Shown here: positions 43,124 to 54,434 of the stretch, piece after piece
Layout: the number at the start of each line of letters is the position of its first letter
Numbering within the stretch: the stretch's first letter is position 1
Source: Flabesymbios commensalis
Taxonomy: Eukaryota; Annelida; Polychaeta; Terebellida; Flabelligeridae
Direction of reading: 5' to 3'
Assembly (NCBI GenBank): GCA_964017125.1
Contig: OZ024915.1
Coordinates: 73,995,711 to 74,059,710, forward strand
DNA length: 64,000 nucleotides
Translations under genes and position numbers: made by a program
The notes under the pieces: generated by a model
What the model was told of the DNA's origin: nothing
Database searches by the model: none
The model's input: the letters and a program-made list of their open reading frames with translations, nothing else

Positions 43124-46100
43124 GTGAGTAACAACTCCTCAACATAACTTTTAGTATTATACTCTCACTGAAAACTATATATCTATGTCTAGGCTCTGTT
43201 CGGGCCCCAGTTAGTCAGATTGTTATGCAAAATAGCAAGCGTGAGATAGATTGTAGGCCTATATTGAACAGATTCAAAAAGAAATAACGAGCATCTAAAT
43301 AAGTACAAAATCATTACATTCACACGATTCAGATGACAATGAATATTAGTACCGGCTCAATTTTCCCTCCAGTTTCAGTAGCATGAAAACCACAGTTTGT
43401 TAAATAGTCCTATTGTCTGATAAGGCCACAGTTGATGGGATTAGAGTTAGAAAGCTTGGTAATTAACAATACTGTATAAAGTCCCCATGATTATGTTGAT
43501 CCGCAGAGCGACCCAGAAGAGGACCACCACCATGCTGGCCAGGCTAAAAAGAGCGCTTTTAAGGTGAGCGTCATGTCATCCCCTCAGGGCTAAAGGGTGT
43601 TATCTGCCTCTCATGAGAGCGGATGATGACACCCTTTAGCTGCGAGAAGACCGTACTGAGATGGAGTAGCTGGTGGTGGTCTTTTTCTCATCGTTTTCTT
43701 TTCTTCAATGAACACTTTCTTTTCTATGTCTACTACTCTTATAGGCTACTCTTAGTATAATATTATATCCACTATTACATATATCCATCCATCCATCCAT
43801 CCATCCATCCATCCATCCATCCATCTAACTACGGCCGGGGGATACTTTAGCATTTTAGCTTGGGACTACCCTGCAGTTTAAAGGCAAACAGCAGTTATTG
43901 CTGTTTGGCTTTGGACTGCACTGAGGGACCAAACTTGGACTCCGACCTGTATATTTAATGATGATTTCTTTGAGAAGTATAATGTTTAATATCCACATAC
44001 CGTGATTACATAAAAAATTCTTTTACAACTCCTTGTTTTCGATGTTGGACATTTGTATCCTCGTTTCTGATTTCTGGATCTCAGCCTTGTAATACCAACC
44101 CTAATGCTGGTTTAACGTTGGTCAATCGTCCACGAGGCTGGCATAACAATTGAACTATTACTTGAACCATTGCTTAAACCATTGCTTCAATAAGGCAATA
44201 TGGTCAGCATATTGTTACCAACTGATCAAGTTTAGTCAGAAAGCCCGTTAGTGGACAGACGACGGACGACACACGATGGTATAAGCTCATCTGGGCCTGA
44301 AGGCGAGATGAGCTTAAAATGTGTGGATATCTACATTAGGATTGAAACACTTGCTAGCACATTAGACCACCTTAAATGAACATTTGAACGTATAACGAAA
44401 ACAATGAGCAATAACAATAATAAAAAGATTATTAAAAAGTTTAAAGGGACCCCTTGGGATGAGACATTTTTAATGTTGTCAATTTTGAAAATTTAATTTA
44501 TATGAAGCTATATAGCCTACTGATCTTAGCTAAAAATACGAAAAAGTCAAAAAACAATTTTAAAGCACCGAAAAAGAGCGAAATAGTTGTATTTTTCCAG
44601 GTCGTATATTGCCATGTAAACAAAACAAGTCAGCAATATTAAGCACTTTCCATCACATATTCCCACGTATCAGACGGTAAGATCAGAGCAGTCGCCGCTA
44701 ATTGGGGGATAATTGGTGTCTCATAGTCAGGACACGGGAGGACACACCTGCAGCACTGATTGTCTACCCAACGCTGGGCCGATGCCATCAGCATGTGGCC
44801 CAATGCTGTGAAAACATTCAATCGTCCTTCAGGCATACAAATAGTTTGTTTGGGTTACTTATGGTTTCATAGAAATGTTGATTAAAAATATTTGTAAAAA
44901 TATGAAAATTCTGAAAAAAATAAAAACATGATCCGTGGGATACACTACTTCAGTACGGAACTGAAAACGAAAATTGATGTCATCCCAAGGGGCTGCTTTA
45001 ATAAATATTTTAACATACAAAATCACTTATATATGAGTCGAGGTTGTTAAACGTGTATTGTGCTTAAAGTGACAAGCACAGGTCTAAAATCTTAACAAAA
45101 TCGGTGATTTTATTTGAGCTTAATAATATGACCATATGATGTAAACATGTCCATAGACTAGAGCTGCGCACTTACCAGTTAGGCTAGATAATGATATAGA
45201 GACGAAATCCCCGTATTTCTTATTGTTGACAGGGTTGTCAATAATTAGAAATCAGGAATTTCGTCTCTATATCTAGCCTAACTGGTGAATGCGCAGCACA
45301 AAAAAATGAAAAAACTTATGCAGTTCTAGTCTATGGGCATGTTTACATCATATGGTCATATTATTAAGCTATTATTAGGCCTAAGCTAAAATAAAATCAC
45401 CGATGTGTTGATGATTTTAGACCCGGGCATGTCCCTTTAATTAAAATATATGTATACTTAAAATGAGTAATATTACTGACGAATGGCTTTCGCCCTGCTG
45501 CAAAGATAAACAATCTTACACACAACATGACACGTGGTACATTTTCATCATATATAATATGTTATATTTGTTTATAGGGTGGACCCACCAGTGCCGATGA
45601 GTACAATCTCCGGGCTGAGCTGACCTCTCGAGCTGACCCAATTCGGAAGCAGATGCGACCAATAGCAGGCGACCTGAGTCAGGCAGTACCTCTGTGGCAC
45701 GGCCTCTCATTGATCCATATCATGGATCATCCGATGCCGACGAGACCACCGGCAAATTCTCCTTCCACACCTTTACACAGATGGTGAATGATACCTCAAC
45801 TTAAAATTATAGAGTGTATTTCAAAAGTTAGACCATTTGACATGTAATAAATTTAAATTACGACGTCTCTCTATAAACCCATTAAACATTTTCACCGATG
45901 TTAGGATTTGAATAGAAAATAGTATTTGCAAAATTTCAAGGAAATCGGTTCAGAATTGACGGAGAAAGTGGCGAAAATCATGCGATCATGGTTTATTATG
46001 ATTTTGGGAATAGGCATAGTAGCCTACATGCTAATTATATAGATATAAAGATAACAAGATGCCAAGACTAGTATGCCTAAGTATAGTTTTTCAGTTCTAA

Positions 46101-49100
46101 ATATTATCATACATATTTGCAAACTGTTCTTCTGTTGATGTTTTCTTGATGTTGATTTTATGTGACAGAGATGGAAGGACGAGTCTATGAGTTGGGACCC
46201 TGAGGCTCACAACGGTATCAACCGCCTCATGATCGACACGGATCACATGTGGAACCCAGACTTCCTGCTGTACAACAGGTGAGATATTGCAATATGTGTT
46301 GATAAAATGGTTCGGTAAAGGTATAGTTAACTGTTGAAACACACGGGACTTGTGTCCCCCAGAACGCAATAGTACCCGTAGGTATACCATAATATCGCAC
46401 TGTTCGCTTATGGAACACTTTACCATTTGTTATCCGAGATGCTAGTAACGTTAGCTTGAATAGTTTATTGAAGAACCTCAAAGAATTATATCTCACTATG
46501 GTAAATATATTTGATGTGATTAATCGATATACCTCATCCTGCGTGCAGGGTGTACTTGTTTCCCCACTACACCCTGCCAGATATGAGCCTGTGTCTACCT
46601 ATTTGGGACCCCACTCCAGGAGGACACACGTGCCTCTCGTGCGACACCCCCCAAGCTTAGACATCAAAGCTAATCGCAACGCGCAGGCAATCAGACTGCA
46701 CCGTCTGGCCTGGGAACATCAAGCCAAGTGACAGTATACGCGAAGCGATGCGAGAACTTGGCCAACGCTGTTCCAACATTGTGATAGCGTCCACTATAAT
46801 GGCCCAACATTGAGGCAGCACTGTATCCTTGCCATCTGCGAACTGTTATCTGTACAGCCTATCACACAATTATAGAGTGGGTACAACTGGATTATACAGT
46901 CAAATATTGCCACCTCTGATTACAAATTGAATAATTAGAGCCTAAAACGGGGGATTACATCAGCTAATAAATCAAAAACAGTTTAAACAGTCGCTAAACT
47001 CTTATTCTTGTGATTTTGTGTCGATATAATCCCCCTAATTATCTACTTTTGAACGAAAACGCACGCAAAATATGTGGTTTTATTTTGAAAAATAATACGT
47101 AATTTCGAGATTAAATGTGCTCATATAAAGTCAAGAAAATAATTCAGAACGTTATATTTGTCTCTATTTATAGTAAAATATCTATGCTATGACATACTTG
47201 AATTAGAAATGTATGGGTAACATATTTATTGCAATAAAAGCTATATTTGTTCTACATGTACCACTTTCATAATTTTGGGCAGAGTTTGAAATTTAGGGGA
47301 GGGGCCGACAGTTGGGAGTCGCGTGGAGAGGGGTGCTCAAATAGGTGGAAAAGGCCTCATCGCATTCAGGGGTAGAGTGAGAACGATTACAACTGAAGTC
47401 TCTACAGGGTGATATACCTGGGACCTGTCTTGTGTAGATTGTCAAATGTAGCGGAGTCTTTTTTGTCTTAAACTATCTGTGTAACTTGAATCGGCTGTGC
47501 GACTGCTATTTGAGGTGACATCAGCCATGCATGCATTAAAGGGATCATAACTAGAGACGGGGGCTCCGATGCCCATACTCATGTGCTGGCAGCTGACGTC
47601 CGCCCCGCCAAACTTACACTAGTGTATTGAATATCCACCTAAATAGCTTAATTTGGCTGCGGGACGGCTATATGAGCTGACGTCAGCATATACATTCTAG
47701 GTTAGTATTGCTTTCATTTCGGAATGTATGTATGTATGTATGTTCTGTATGTTCTGTATGTATGTATGTATGTATGTATGTATGTATGTATGTATGTATG
47801 TATGTATGTGCAAAAGTTAAAATTAACAGTAACATGAGCTGACAACATTTTAATATTTTTTCTTTCACACATACACTAGTTGTATGTCCTTTTATATGAT
47901 AAACAACTAAAACGTTACTGTGTTTTAGTTAGGTTTCTATGCTGTCCTTTTTTCCTACATGGTGTAGAGCACTGCGCAGCTATTTTATCTCTGGTTTCAG
48001 TGTGGGAAATACACTGAGCTATCAGTGAGTGTCACAATCACCCACTGAGCTTTTGTGTGGCCTTTACACATATCCAACATCAGGGGTCTCTGTCGTCTGT
48101 TACGTCACCGTCTGCCAACCGGCAGCCAGCAATTAATAAATCAGGCACCAGCGGTGAGGTAGATCGTGATTGGCCAGTTGTGTTTAGATGCACACCTGCC
48201 CACCCGCTGGCAACACATAGTAATCTGTGCACGCAGTGCTCGTTATACAAACCTGGGGGTATCCACGAGTGTTCCAATTTCAGTTTTATATTTATCGATA
48301 ATTATTTTAATGGAGTTTTTAAAAGTATGAGCTAAGCACAATTTTTACTATATACGGTATATATCAGTGTATATTCAGCCTAGATATTTTTATCTCATTT
48401 TCAGAAGCGTCAATGGTAATAACATGAATCGAGTTATTTTGCACTCTGTGAGGCCATAGCTCTAAAAGAAGCGGGATTTTTCCCACGCACCTAGATGCGG
48501 CAGTACAGAGGGTGGCTGTGAAATCTCTGTCCCCTGGTGGTTAATATTAGCTGATCGGGGGAAGATGACCAGTGTCTGAAGTGGAGATAGAGACACTGGT
48601 GACACGAGTGAATGTGGGAAACTGATGACAGACAATTGTCAATTATTTTATTTTATGTGTACATATCACAAAATTTAAAATCTACTATGTACCTTTTAAA
48701 AATAGCATGTACACAAAAATATTGTTATTTTAAACACCGGATATGACGTTGCCTTACAACACCTATGACTAGTGAACAGTTGGTTTTATATTATACTGTC
48801 ATATATTACCTTATTATAGAATTTTAATTCACTAATATGGTTGACAGGCCTCGTAGATGTCATCTCGACCTGTTCCTGTCTACCAACGTTATTAACATGT
48901 TGAAAAAATACTCCATTAATAATAATTATATTGTACCAATTGCATATATTTAACTGGAAGTCAAATAAACAATAATTCTGTATGCAATTCATACCCAACG
49001 CCGCTTTAAGAACAAGTTACCAACTCAAAACAAGTCGATATACTTAAGCGACATCTATGAGTTAATAATTCTACCAATGCTCTTAGCTGGGCGTTGGGTT

Positions 49101-49837
49101 TGAAAACTGATTGTATGAATTCTGAGCATGACTTGATCTTTAATGCTCGTCCAGCGTCGCAGACCTTGGTCCAACAATAGGAACACATAAAGTCAAGCAT
49201 AATACGTAAGCATCTGGAAAGGAATAAAATAATTGTATAATTATTTTATTACTTCAAATGTTGAATAAATGTTTAACCCAAGTATAATTGTGAATGAATA
49301 AATAAATAAGTAAGTAAATCCATGAACACCAAATAATTGAGTGGTAAAATAAAAGTGATATCTCTATAATTGAAGATTGCATCCAAATAATTTACACAAG
49401 TCCTACACATGAGCATTGTGTGATTGATTGATTCATGCATTTATTCATTCATTGTTTGATTAATTGATTGATTGTATCCCAAATATTTTTTCAGTTTAAA
49501 ATCTGAGGTTGAAGAAAGCCAATGGGTGAAAAGAATATTGTATGCAGATGGTACTGTGATGTACGTACCCAACAGCTACTACACTGTGTTCTGCTCCAAG
49601 GGAGGCAACAAGGGCGCGGACTGGACCTGCAAACTCAAATTCGGCTCCTGGGTCTACGCTTCTGACGCGGTAGATCTTCAGAAGACAGAGGAGGACAACA
49701 TAGATATGACCGCGTACGAGGAGAGTCCACTGTGGGAGATCGTAGATTACAGCTCGGCGGTCGAGAAGAAGAAGTACGACTGCTGCGAGGAGTTGTACGC
49801 CAGCATCACCTACAGCTTCGCTCTTAAGAGAAAGTAA
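43067..49837 (+). CDS. Acetylcholine-binding protein (AChBP), soluble nicotinic-receptor ligand-binding-domain homologue; five coding exons
   Basis: AChBPs are secreted pentamers that bind acetylcholine and nicotinic ligands; molluscan ones are released by glia to modulate cholinergic synapses. Coding exons are 43067-43123, 43507-43563, 45578-45783, 46169-46278 and 49495-49837, all with GT/AG borders, giving about 257 residues. A signal peptide (MFIKTSLVILLVHLALTRA) and a short charged linker with HHH precede the domain. Aromatic-box residues are all present: W in MRWKD (loop D), Y in WNPDFLLYN (loop A), W in KFGSWVY (loop B), and both Y in YDCCEELY (loop C). The Cys-loop (CSKGGNKGADWTC) has 11 intervening residues, against 12 in Lymnaea AChBP and 13 in receptors. 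The chain ends SFALKRK, where receptors begin helix M1. Exon 3 holds a frame discontinuity near 45728, so the gene is either affected by a sequence error or damaged. I am sure of the family, less sure it is functional. Confidence 0.88.
43507..43563 (+). CDS. AChBP coding exon 2 (charged linker)
   Basis: Nineteen codons between CCGCAG and GTGAGC, phase 0 on both sides: SDPEEDHHHAGQAKKSAFK. It has no counterpart in the receptor domain. Being exactly in phase it could be skipped without changing the frame. An imperfect hairpin (CTAAAGGGTGTTATCTGCC against GATGATGACACCCTTTAG) starts 25 bp after its donor site. Confidence 0.8.
43783..43825. repeat. (ATCC)n microsatellite in intron 2
   Basis: About ten perfect ATCC units. 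Confidence 0.95.
44085..44170. repeat. Degraded CAACATTG-type palindrome in intron 2
   Basis: AATGCTGGTTTAACGTTGGT and GAGGCTGGCATAACAATTG keep the family pattern around CGTCCACGAGG; the termini are lost. A further weak one with CCAACGCTGGGCC and GTGGCCCAATGCTG lies at about 44765-44825. Confidence 0.5.
45068..45436. mobile_element. TTAA-flanked long-inverted-repeat MITE, copy 3 (intron 2)
   Basis: The most complete copy: TTAA at 45064-45067 and 45437-45440, and both outer arms preserved (AAAATCGGTGATTTTATTTG and ACCATATGATGTAAACATG on the left, complements on the right). The core CCAGTTAGGCTAGAT to CTAGCCTAACTGG has the same orientation as at 14419. Its right end lies 138 bp from exon 3. 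Confidence 0.85.
45578..45783 (+). CDS. AChBP coding exon 3 (N-terminal helix, loop D start), frame break inside
   Basis: Starts after TTTATAG with GGPTSADEYNLRAELTSRAD, the N-terminal helix of the domain. The frame runs to GLSLIHIMD (45727); from 45730 the homologous text SDADETTGKFSFHTFTQM lies two bases further on. The exon is 206 bp, where 207 would keep the entry and exit phases. A missing base near 45728 is the simplest explanation. In vertebrate nicotinic receptor genes this stretch is split into two exons, the second of 45 bp; here they are joined. Confidence 0.8.
46169..46278 (+). CDS. AChBP coding exon 4 (loops D and A)
   Basis: Begins after TGTGACAG with RWKDESMSWDPE and ends in MWNPDFLLYN followed by GTGAGA, entering in phase 0 and leaving in phase 2. 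Its length of 110 bp equals that of the conserved exon 4 of vertebrate nicotinic receptor genes, showing a shared gene structure. Confidence 0.9.
46535..47411. mobile_element. hAT-like non-autonomous element, copy 2 (intron 4)
   Basis: 877 bp flanked by the exact 8-bp duplication ATATACCT (46527-46534, 47412-47419). It begins CATCCTGCGTGCAGG and ends CTACAGGGTG. It is similar to the copy at 15642 along its entire length, in the same orientation, with scattered substitutions and a few short indels. Apparent frames inside are not genes. Confidence 0.9.
47722..47809. repeat. (TATG)n microsatellite in intron 4
   Basis: About 20 units, interrupted twice by TTCTG. The minus-strand frame reading HTYI repeats is a product of this. 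Confidence 0.95.
47810..49494. other. Rest of AChBP intron 4
   Basis: AT-rich with no exon-like frame bounded by good splice sites that continues the domain. A decayed CAACATTG-type copy with CGTCCAGCGTCGCAGACC lies near 49130-49200. GATT and TTCA simple repeats at 49420-49475 precede the acceptor TATTTTTTCAG. Confidence 0.6.
49495..49837 (+). CDS. AChBP coding exon 5 (loops E, B, F, C; Cys-loop; stop)
   Basis: Enters in phase 2 so that AG plus T gives Ser (LLYN-S-LKSEVEE), then 113 codons. Landmarks: YADGTVMYVP (loop E), the Cys-loop, KFGSWVYASD (loop B), EEDNIDMTAYEESP (loop F area) and KKYDCCEELYASITYSF (loop C with the vicinal disulfide). TAA follows KRK directly. The exon is clearly more GC-rich than its surroundings, as expected for sequence under coding selection. 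Confidence 0.93.
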
Positions 49838-49885
49838 AAAGCGTGTGTCTTGTTGTTATCGTCGTAGTTCGCTTCCACCCACCTC

Positions 49886-50108
49886 GGCGGATCCAGGAAT
49901 TGCCAGACGGGGGGGGGGGGGGGCCGCCGATTTTTTAAATTAATTTAATTTATACAAATCACAGCTGGGGTAGGCAACATCCAGAGGGGTCCGGGGCATG
50001 TTCCCCCGTAAAAAATTGAAATCGAATGGTGCGATCTAGAGCATATTTCGACCTGAACATGTTCGTTTTTTTGTTTTTTGGGACCCTGAACGGGGGTCTG
50101 GATCCGCC
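49886..50108. mobile_element. MITE with GGCGGATCCAG ends
   Basis: GGCGGATCCAG and CTGGATCCGCC are inverted 223 bp apart, 49 bp after the AChBP stop, with a G-run inside. If the AChBP 3' UTR is long, the element lies within it. Similar GGCGGATCC ends occur at 12133, 18746 and 51342. Confidence 0.7.
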
Positions 50109-50534
50109 ACTGACCCAATTGGGGCAAACAGCGTTGTAGGCCTATCTACGTCATTGATGTTGATCCAGAGTAAATCCAGTGTCGTATGCAGTGATCCAGT
50201 TAATCTGTTAATGTTTAATCGAGTGATTACCTCTTGCCTCTAATCGTAGTTGCAATTTCCACTACTCGTCAATTCAAATTTTTAGCCTCCAATAAGTATG
50301 CAGGGAAAAAAGTGGTTACATTTATAAGTGGGCCTACATTGTACACATTTCAAAGTAAATTGCGTATCAACATTTCAGTCGAGCATTGTTATAATGCATC
50401 AATTTTACACATATTAGGGCTGTATAAACTTCGTGACTCGACGTAAATCCAAACTAAAAATACTAATGCATAAACTTCATTTTGTTAAGAATCGGAGCCT
50501 TGTGCACCATAATAATAATAATGCTAGGCTTACA

Positions 50535-51310
50535 CATTTCTTGTTATTGATATATGCACTATGCAGCTTTGAACATTGTTTTCATATCATCAGTGATTAT
50601 TAACATAATCTGAACTAGATGCACCCGATGCTCTCCAACCCAGTGGTATTATACATTTATTATGTTTTGTATTAACTGTATCATTTTAGTTGTGTTGTAT
50701 TTTATAATACAGCTAGATTTCACACGTGTAATTGTTCTGTATTGTGTAATCCAAAAAAAAAACATACATACCATAATTATATTCTTCGTGCTATGTGACA
50801 CAGTGATTAAATTATGATTTAAACCCTTTTTTCTTACGTTTTTACTGTTGATCATACAAGCAATCGAACTCACCTTTACACCACGCGGGTCGACTTTAGA
50901 ATCGACTCTAGAAATCAGATTCTGACGACATTTAATTAATCTCTTGTTTTTGACATATGCTTTATGCAGCTTTGAACATATTATCAGTGATTGTTAACAT
51001 ATTAGCTTGAAGTAGATACACACAACAGATGCTTTTCAACCCAGTGACATGATACATTTTTTACGTTTGTATTAACTGTAGCATTTTGTGTGTGTTTTAT
51101 AATAAAGATAGATTTCACACGTACAATTGTTCTGTATTATGTAATTCAGAAAAAACATACAGAACATATTATTATTCGTGCTTTATGTTTCTCACCTAAT
51201 ACACTGTTACACACCTAGATTGAATGATGAATAAATTCTTTATTTCTTGTGTTTTTGCTGTTGATCATACATGCATTAACATTAAACCTAAAAACGCGGG
51301 GTCGACATTA
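50535..51310 (+). repeat. Tandem duplication of about 400 bp downstream of AChBP
   Basis: 50535-50940 and 50945-51310 share, in order, ATATGCNNTATGCAGCTTTG, GTATTAACTGTAGCATTTTG, AGATTTCACACGT, GCTGTTGATCATACATGCAT and a GCGGGGTCGAC end. The second copy contains AATAAA at about 51101 and 51229, possible polyadenylation signals for the AChBP transcript. No open frame is present. Confidence 0.75.
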
Positions 51311-51341
51311 GACGTGGTTATAGTGGTTGTAGACCCTCAGT

Positions 51342-51521
51342 GGCGGATCCAAGGCGGGGGTGGGAGAGAAACAGTGCCCGATATGCCTTAGATTGCATGA
51401 GAAAACCTTAAGAAATCAAAAATTTCCCCAGGGGCGGGCCCCTCGACCCCTACAGTACTATATATTTTTTTACAAATTTAACCCTACCCCCCCCCCCCCC
51501 TCACTGAAAAGATAGATCCGC
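51342..51521. mobile_element. MITE with GGCGGATCC ends, second copy
   Basis: GGCGGATCCAAGGCGGGGG on the left, C-run then GATAGATCCGC on the right, about 180 bp. The right end is imperfect. Confidence 0.6.
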
Positions 51522-51929
51522 TTCTGCGTCACACAGGTATTCATACATAGGTATGAATGGGAAAGAGCTAACTAGGACGTAATTTATGATCATTTCAAAT
51601 TGAAAAAAAAACTTTTTGGTCTCTATGATTTGTACACACATATTTCAGCGCTTTGAGTGTTGAAAATGCACTCGGGCCTTGTGCTCTAACGCACACAGAG
51701 AGTGTAGTACTTACCATCACCCCCGCTCCCACAAATATATTAGGATTGAGAAAATCTGAACTTTCTCTCATTTCTATTAGAAAAGTTAAAATAAAATCAA
51801 AGCCCATAAACATGTTGACCTCGATCTACTATTAGGGCCCGGAGAAAATATATCCTATGCGCGATAATATTCTGCAATGGCGTATTAAAGAATTTTGAGA
51901 CACTACCCGAATACACCTACGTTGAATAT

Positions 51930-52036
51930 GAACAAATACGAGTCGTTCACCCAATGTTGGCTTGATGCTGGTCCACCGTTTGCGACGCTGTCCCAACATC
52001 AACACAACATTGGGTCAACGTCTATTGTTAGTTGGG
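51930..52036. repeat. Palindromic MITE, CAACATTG family
   Basis: GTCGTTCACCCAATGTTGGC pairs with CAACATTGGGTCAACGTCTA. The centre is CCACCGTTTGCGACGCTG. Confidence 0.8.
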
Positions 52037-52204
52037 ATACGTATCAAGGTGACCTTGACCTAATATGCATATTATCATGGGTCATGGTCACATTAGTATA
52101 TTTGACAATCGTAATAATATATACCAGACCATGTGTCTTAGTGTTGTCGTTTAAGACTAGATCCCCATAAACAGAATAGCAAAAAACTATTAAATCTAAT
52201 TTTA

Positions 52205-52510
52205 TACAAAGTATGCCCACAATTCACAATACATGCTTCTTCTCCCTCAATTCTTATCCGATTTCAATTCTGTTTGGTTTGTTTCAAAGAGCTTGGGCCT
52301 GTGCATTAAACTACATCAATTTCAGAAATTTTAATTATTCAATAACTTATGACATAATTAAAACCTAATCAGGGCACTCTGTCCAACATTCATAAGAAAT
52401 GCTTCTCCCTCAATACTTAGGTCTATCCGATTTCAATTTTGTTTAGTTTATTTGAAAGTGCTCGTGCCTGTGCATTAACTGCCTCACGGATTTCAGAAAT
52501 TTAAATTCCT
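52205..52510 (+). repeat. Tandem duplication of about 180 bp
   Basis: ATGCTTCTTCTCCCTCAATT to ATTTCAGAAATTTTAATT recurs, diverged, at 52395-52505. Confidence 0.7.
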
Positions 52511-52699
52511 AATCAACTTGCCTTGATTAAGGTTGAGCTTCTGTGTCATTGACACTCCGGTTTCATTTCTATCGTGTATTCTGGTCACTAATGTGTTTGC
52601 CAAAATGACACTTTTGCCTGTGGCGTTTTCTGGTGAATGTGTTTTTGTCAACATCTAGTGAACAACATTGTGGGGACATCTAGTGAATGAGACGGTTAT

Positions 52700-52985
52700 G
52701 GAGGTAGAGATGGTGCAGTGGTCAAATCAAAGACGGGGATCGTGCCCCGCTCTGGTATTCAAGCTTTAAAGAAATGAAATAACGTACCTAAATCCTCGGT
52801 GTCTCTAGTTCAGAGGCGTTACAAATATGAATCAGGTTTATTATCATTCAGTATTGTGGGGAGCCTGGGTGACCAAGATGTAGCGTGCTGAGCCTTAGAC
52901 CGCCGGGGCTTGAGTCCCGTGTCTGGAGGGCAGTGTCATCTTGCCATCCTCATGATGTTCTCCTGGCCCTGTACACAGATATGGC
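52700..52985 (+). mobile_element. Dimeric tRNA-derived SINE, copy 3
   Basis: The first module is decayed (ATGGTGCAGTGGTC, ATCGTGCCCCGCTC). The second is good: GGGGAGCCTGGGTGACCAAG, TAGCGTGCTGAGCC and the B box GGGGCTTGAGTCCCG, then GGAGGGCAGTGTCATCTTG and TGATGTTCTCCTGGCC, which match the tail at 2660-2720. Confidence 0.75.
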
Positions 52986-53982
52986 TTAAAACCCCATTAA
53001 TAGTTTAGCAGACAAGGTAACTTATCGTGCATTTGATGATTAAAGCATGAAATTTCTACCACTTGTAGAACATATCATAAGGGTCATTTTTAGATTTGAC
53101 CTCTGATAACCTCTAGAGATCATTGACCTCGAAAGGTCATAATATTCACTTGCAAAGCCAAAAAGTAGTGAAAATAGTATATTACAATGTCTATGATTTG
53201 TTTCTGTGTCACAAAGTGTGTCAAATACTCGAAGAGACTGTCAAGGTCACACGAAGGTCATTTAAAGGTCAAACTGGCAGAAAATAGGTAAAATATCCAC
53301 TTCTTATCATTTTCCACACTGTTGTTGTGCAGTCATTTATTACAAAATACTGGTTTTGATATATACTTCGTCCTATGTATTTTCCACACACATTTTAGGA
53401 TATTAAAGGCATTAACAGAAGGAGGCTATGTTCTAGGTATCCACATATACATATAATCCACATATCACGCTCCCTCCTCAATATTTAATTGAACGGTTTG
53501 ACATGGGGTGGGGTTGTGTTTTACCGGAGTAAAATCCGAAAGCAATTTTAAGGTCATGTCAAGGTCATACTAGCAAAAACAATTACCATGATCACATTGT
53601 CTTCTTCAGAGCTGTTCCAATTTCTTTCTCAAACGTGTCTTCGCTTAAAGGAGCAGGAGCTTCAGTCTGGTGGCATGTATACATTTTCTTCGGGATCACA
53701 TCTATCAACCTAACTCTATGATAATTTAAAGACAGCTCAGTTTTATTATGGTGATTCCATTAATGTTATTGGTTTTAGTCCTATTCGTTAAAAATTTACT
53801 AGCCTCCATGTAGCAATCATGTCCACTTAAAAAGTTGGGTCAACAAAGCATGCGTTTTCTAATTCGGGACCACATTATTATCTATAGGCCTTTTGTAGAT
53901 AGATGCATTATGTAAGTCATGATGCCATGACCTTTACCTAGTCAGGGGCGTAGCCAGGGTTATGAATATGTGTACGCACAAC
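52986..53982. other. Non-coding stretch
   Basis: Only scattered AAGGTCA half-sites (53080-53300, 53550-53570) are notable, a motif that nuclear receptors can bind but which is frequent by chance in this AT-rich text. Confidence 0.4.
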
Positions 53983-54238
53983 TACGGTGGCTTTTTAGGG
54001 CCACCACAAATACAAGTTAGACGTTGTGGAAATACAAGTTATAGTTGTCGCAATGTAAGTTAGACCTGTAGAAATACAAGTTAATGTTGTTGAACTACAT
54101 CTTAGCTCTGTTGAAATACATGTTAGAATTGTTGAAAAACAAGTTAGTGCTTATTAAAATTAACTTGTATTTCGACAACACTATCTTGTATTTCAACAAC
54201 TCTTAACTTGCATGTCGCGAAATACAAATTAATTTTTT

Positions 54239-54297
54239 CAGCTGATCTTCAGCGACGCTGGTCCAGCATTGGGTGAATGTCTCGTGTTTGCTTGGAT
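54239..54297. repeat. Right half of a CAACATTG palindrome, nested
   Basis: CAGCGACGCTGGTCCAGCAT to GTCTCGTGTTTGCTTGG; the left half is missing. Confidence 0.7.
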
Positions 54298-54334
54298 TGG
54301 ATAAATACAATATACGTAAGAGCAACCCAATAGT

Positions 54335-54434
54335 CACCAGACACTGAGCCGGTGTTGTTTTAATGTTGTGCCACCGTCTGCGACGCTGGCCCAACGTTGA
54401 AACATCATTAGCTCAGTGTCTCGTGTTTGCTGGG
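54335..54434. repeat. Palindromic MITE, CAACATTG family, nested
   Basis: ACACTGAGCCGGTGTTGTTT pairs with GAAACATCATTAGCTCAGTG. The right end GTCTCGTGTTTGCTGGG is canonical; the left end is reduced to CACCAG. Confidence 0.8.

Noticed and set aside
46456-46731. An additional exon within AChBP intron 4
   Set aside because: The frame lies mostly inside the hAT-like element and also exists, altered, in the copy at 15642 far from any gene.
47683-47868. Minus-strand frame with HTYI repeats
   Set aside because: It is the translation of the TATG microsatellite.
43067-49837. A full nicotinic acetylcholine receptor subunit
   Set aside because: The stop falls directly after SFALKRK, and no membrane-helix exon is seen in the next 5 kb.
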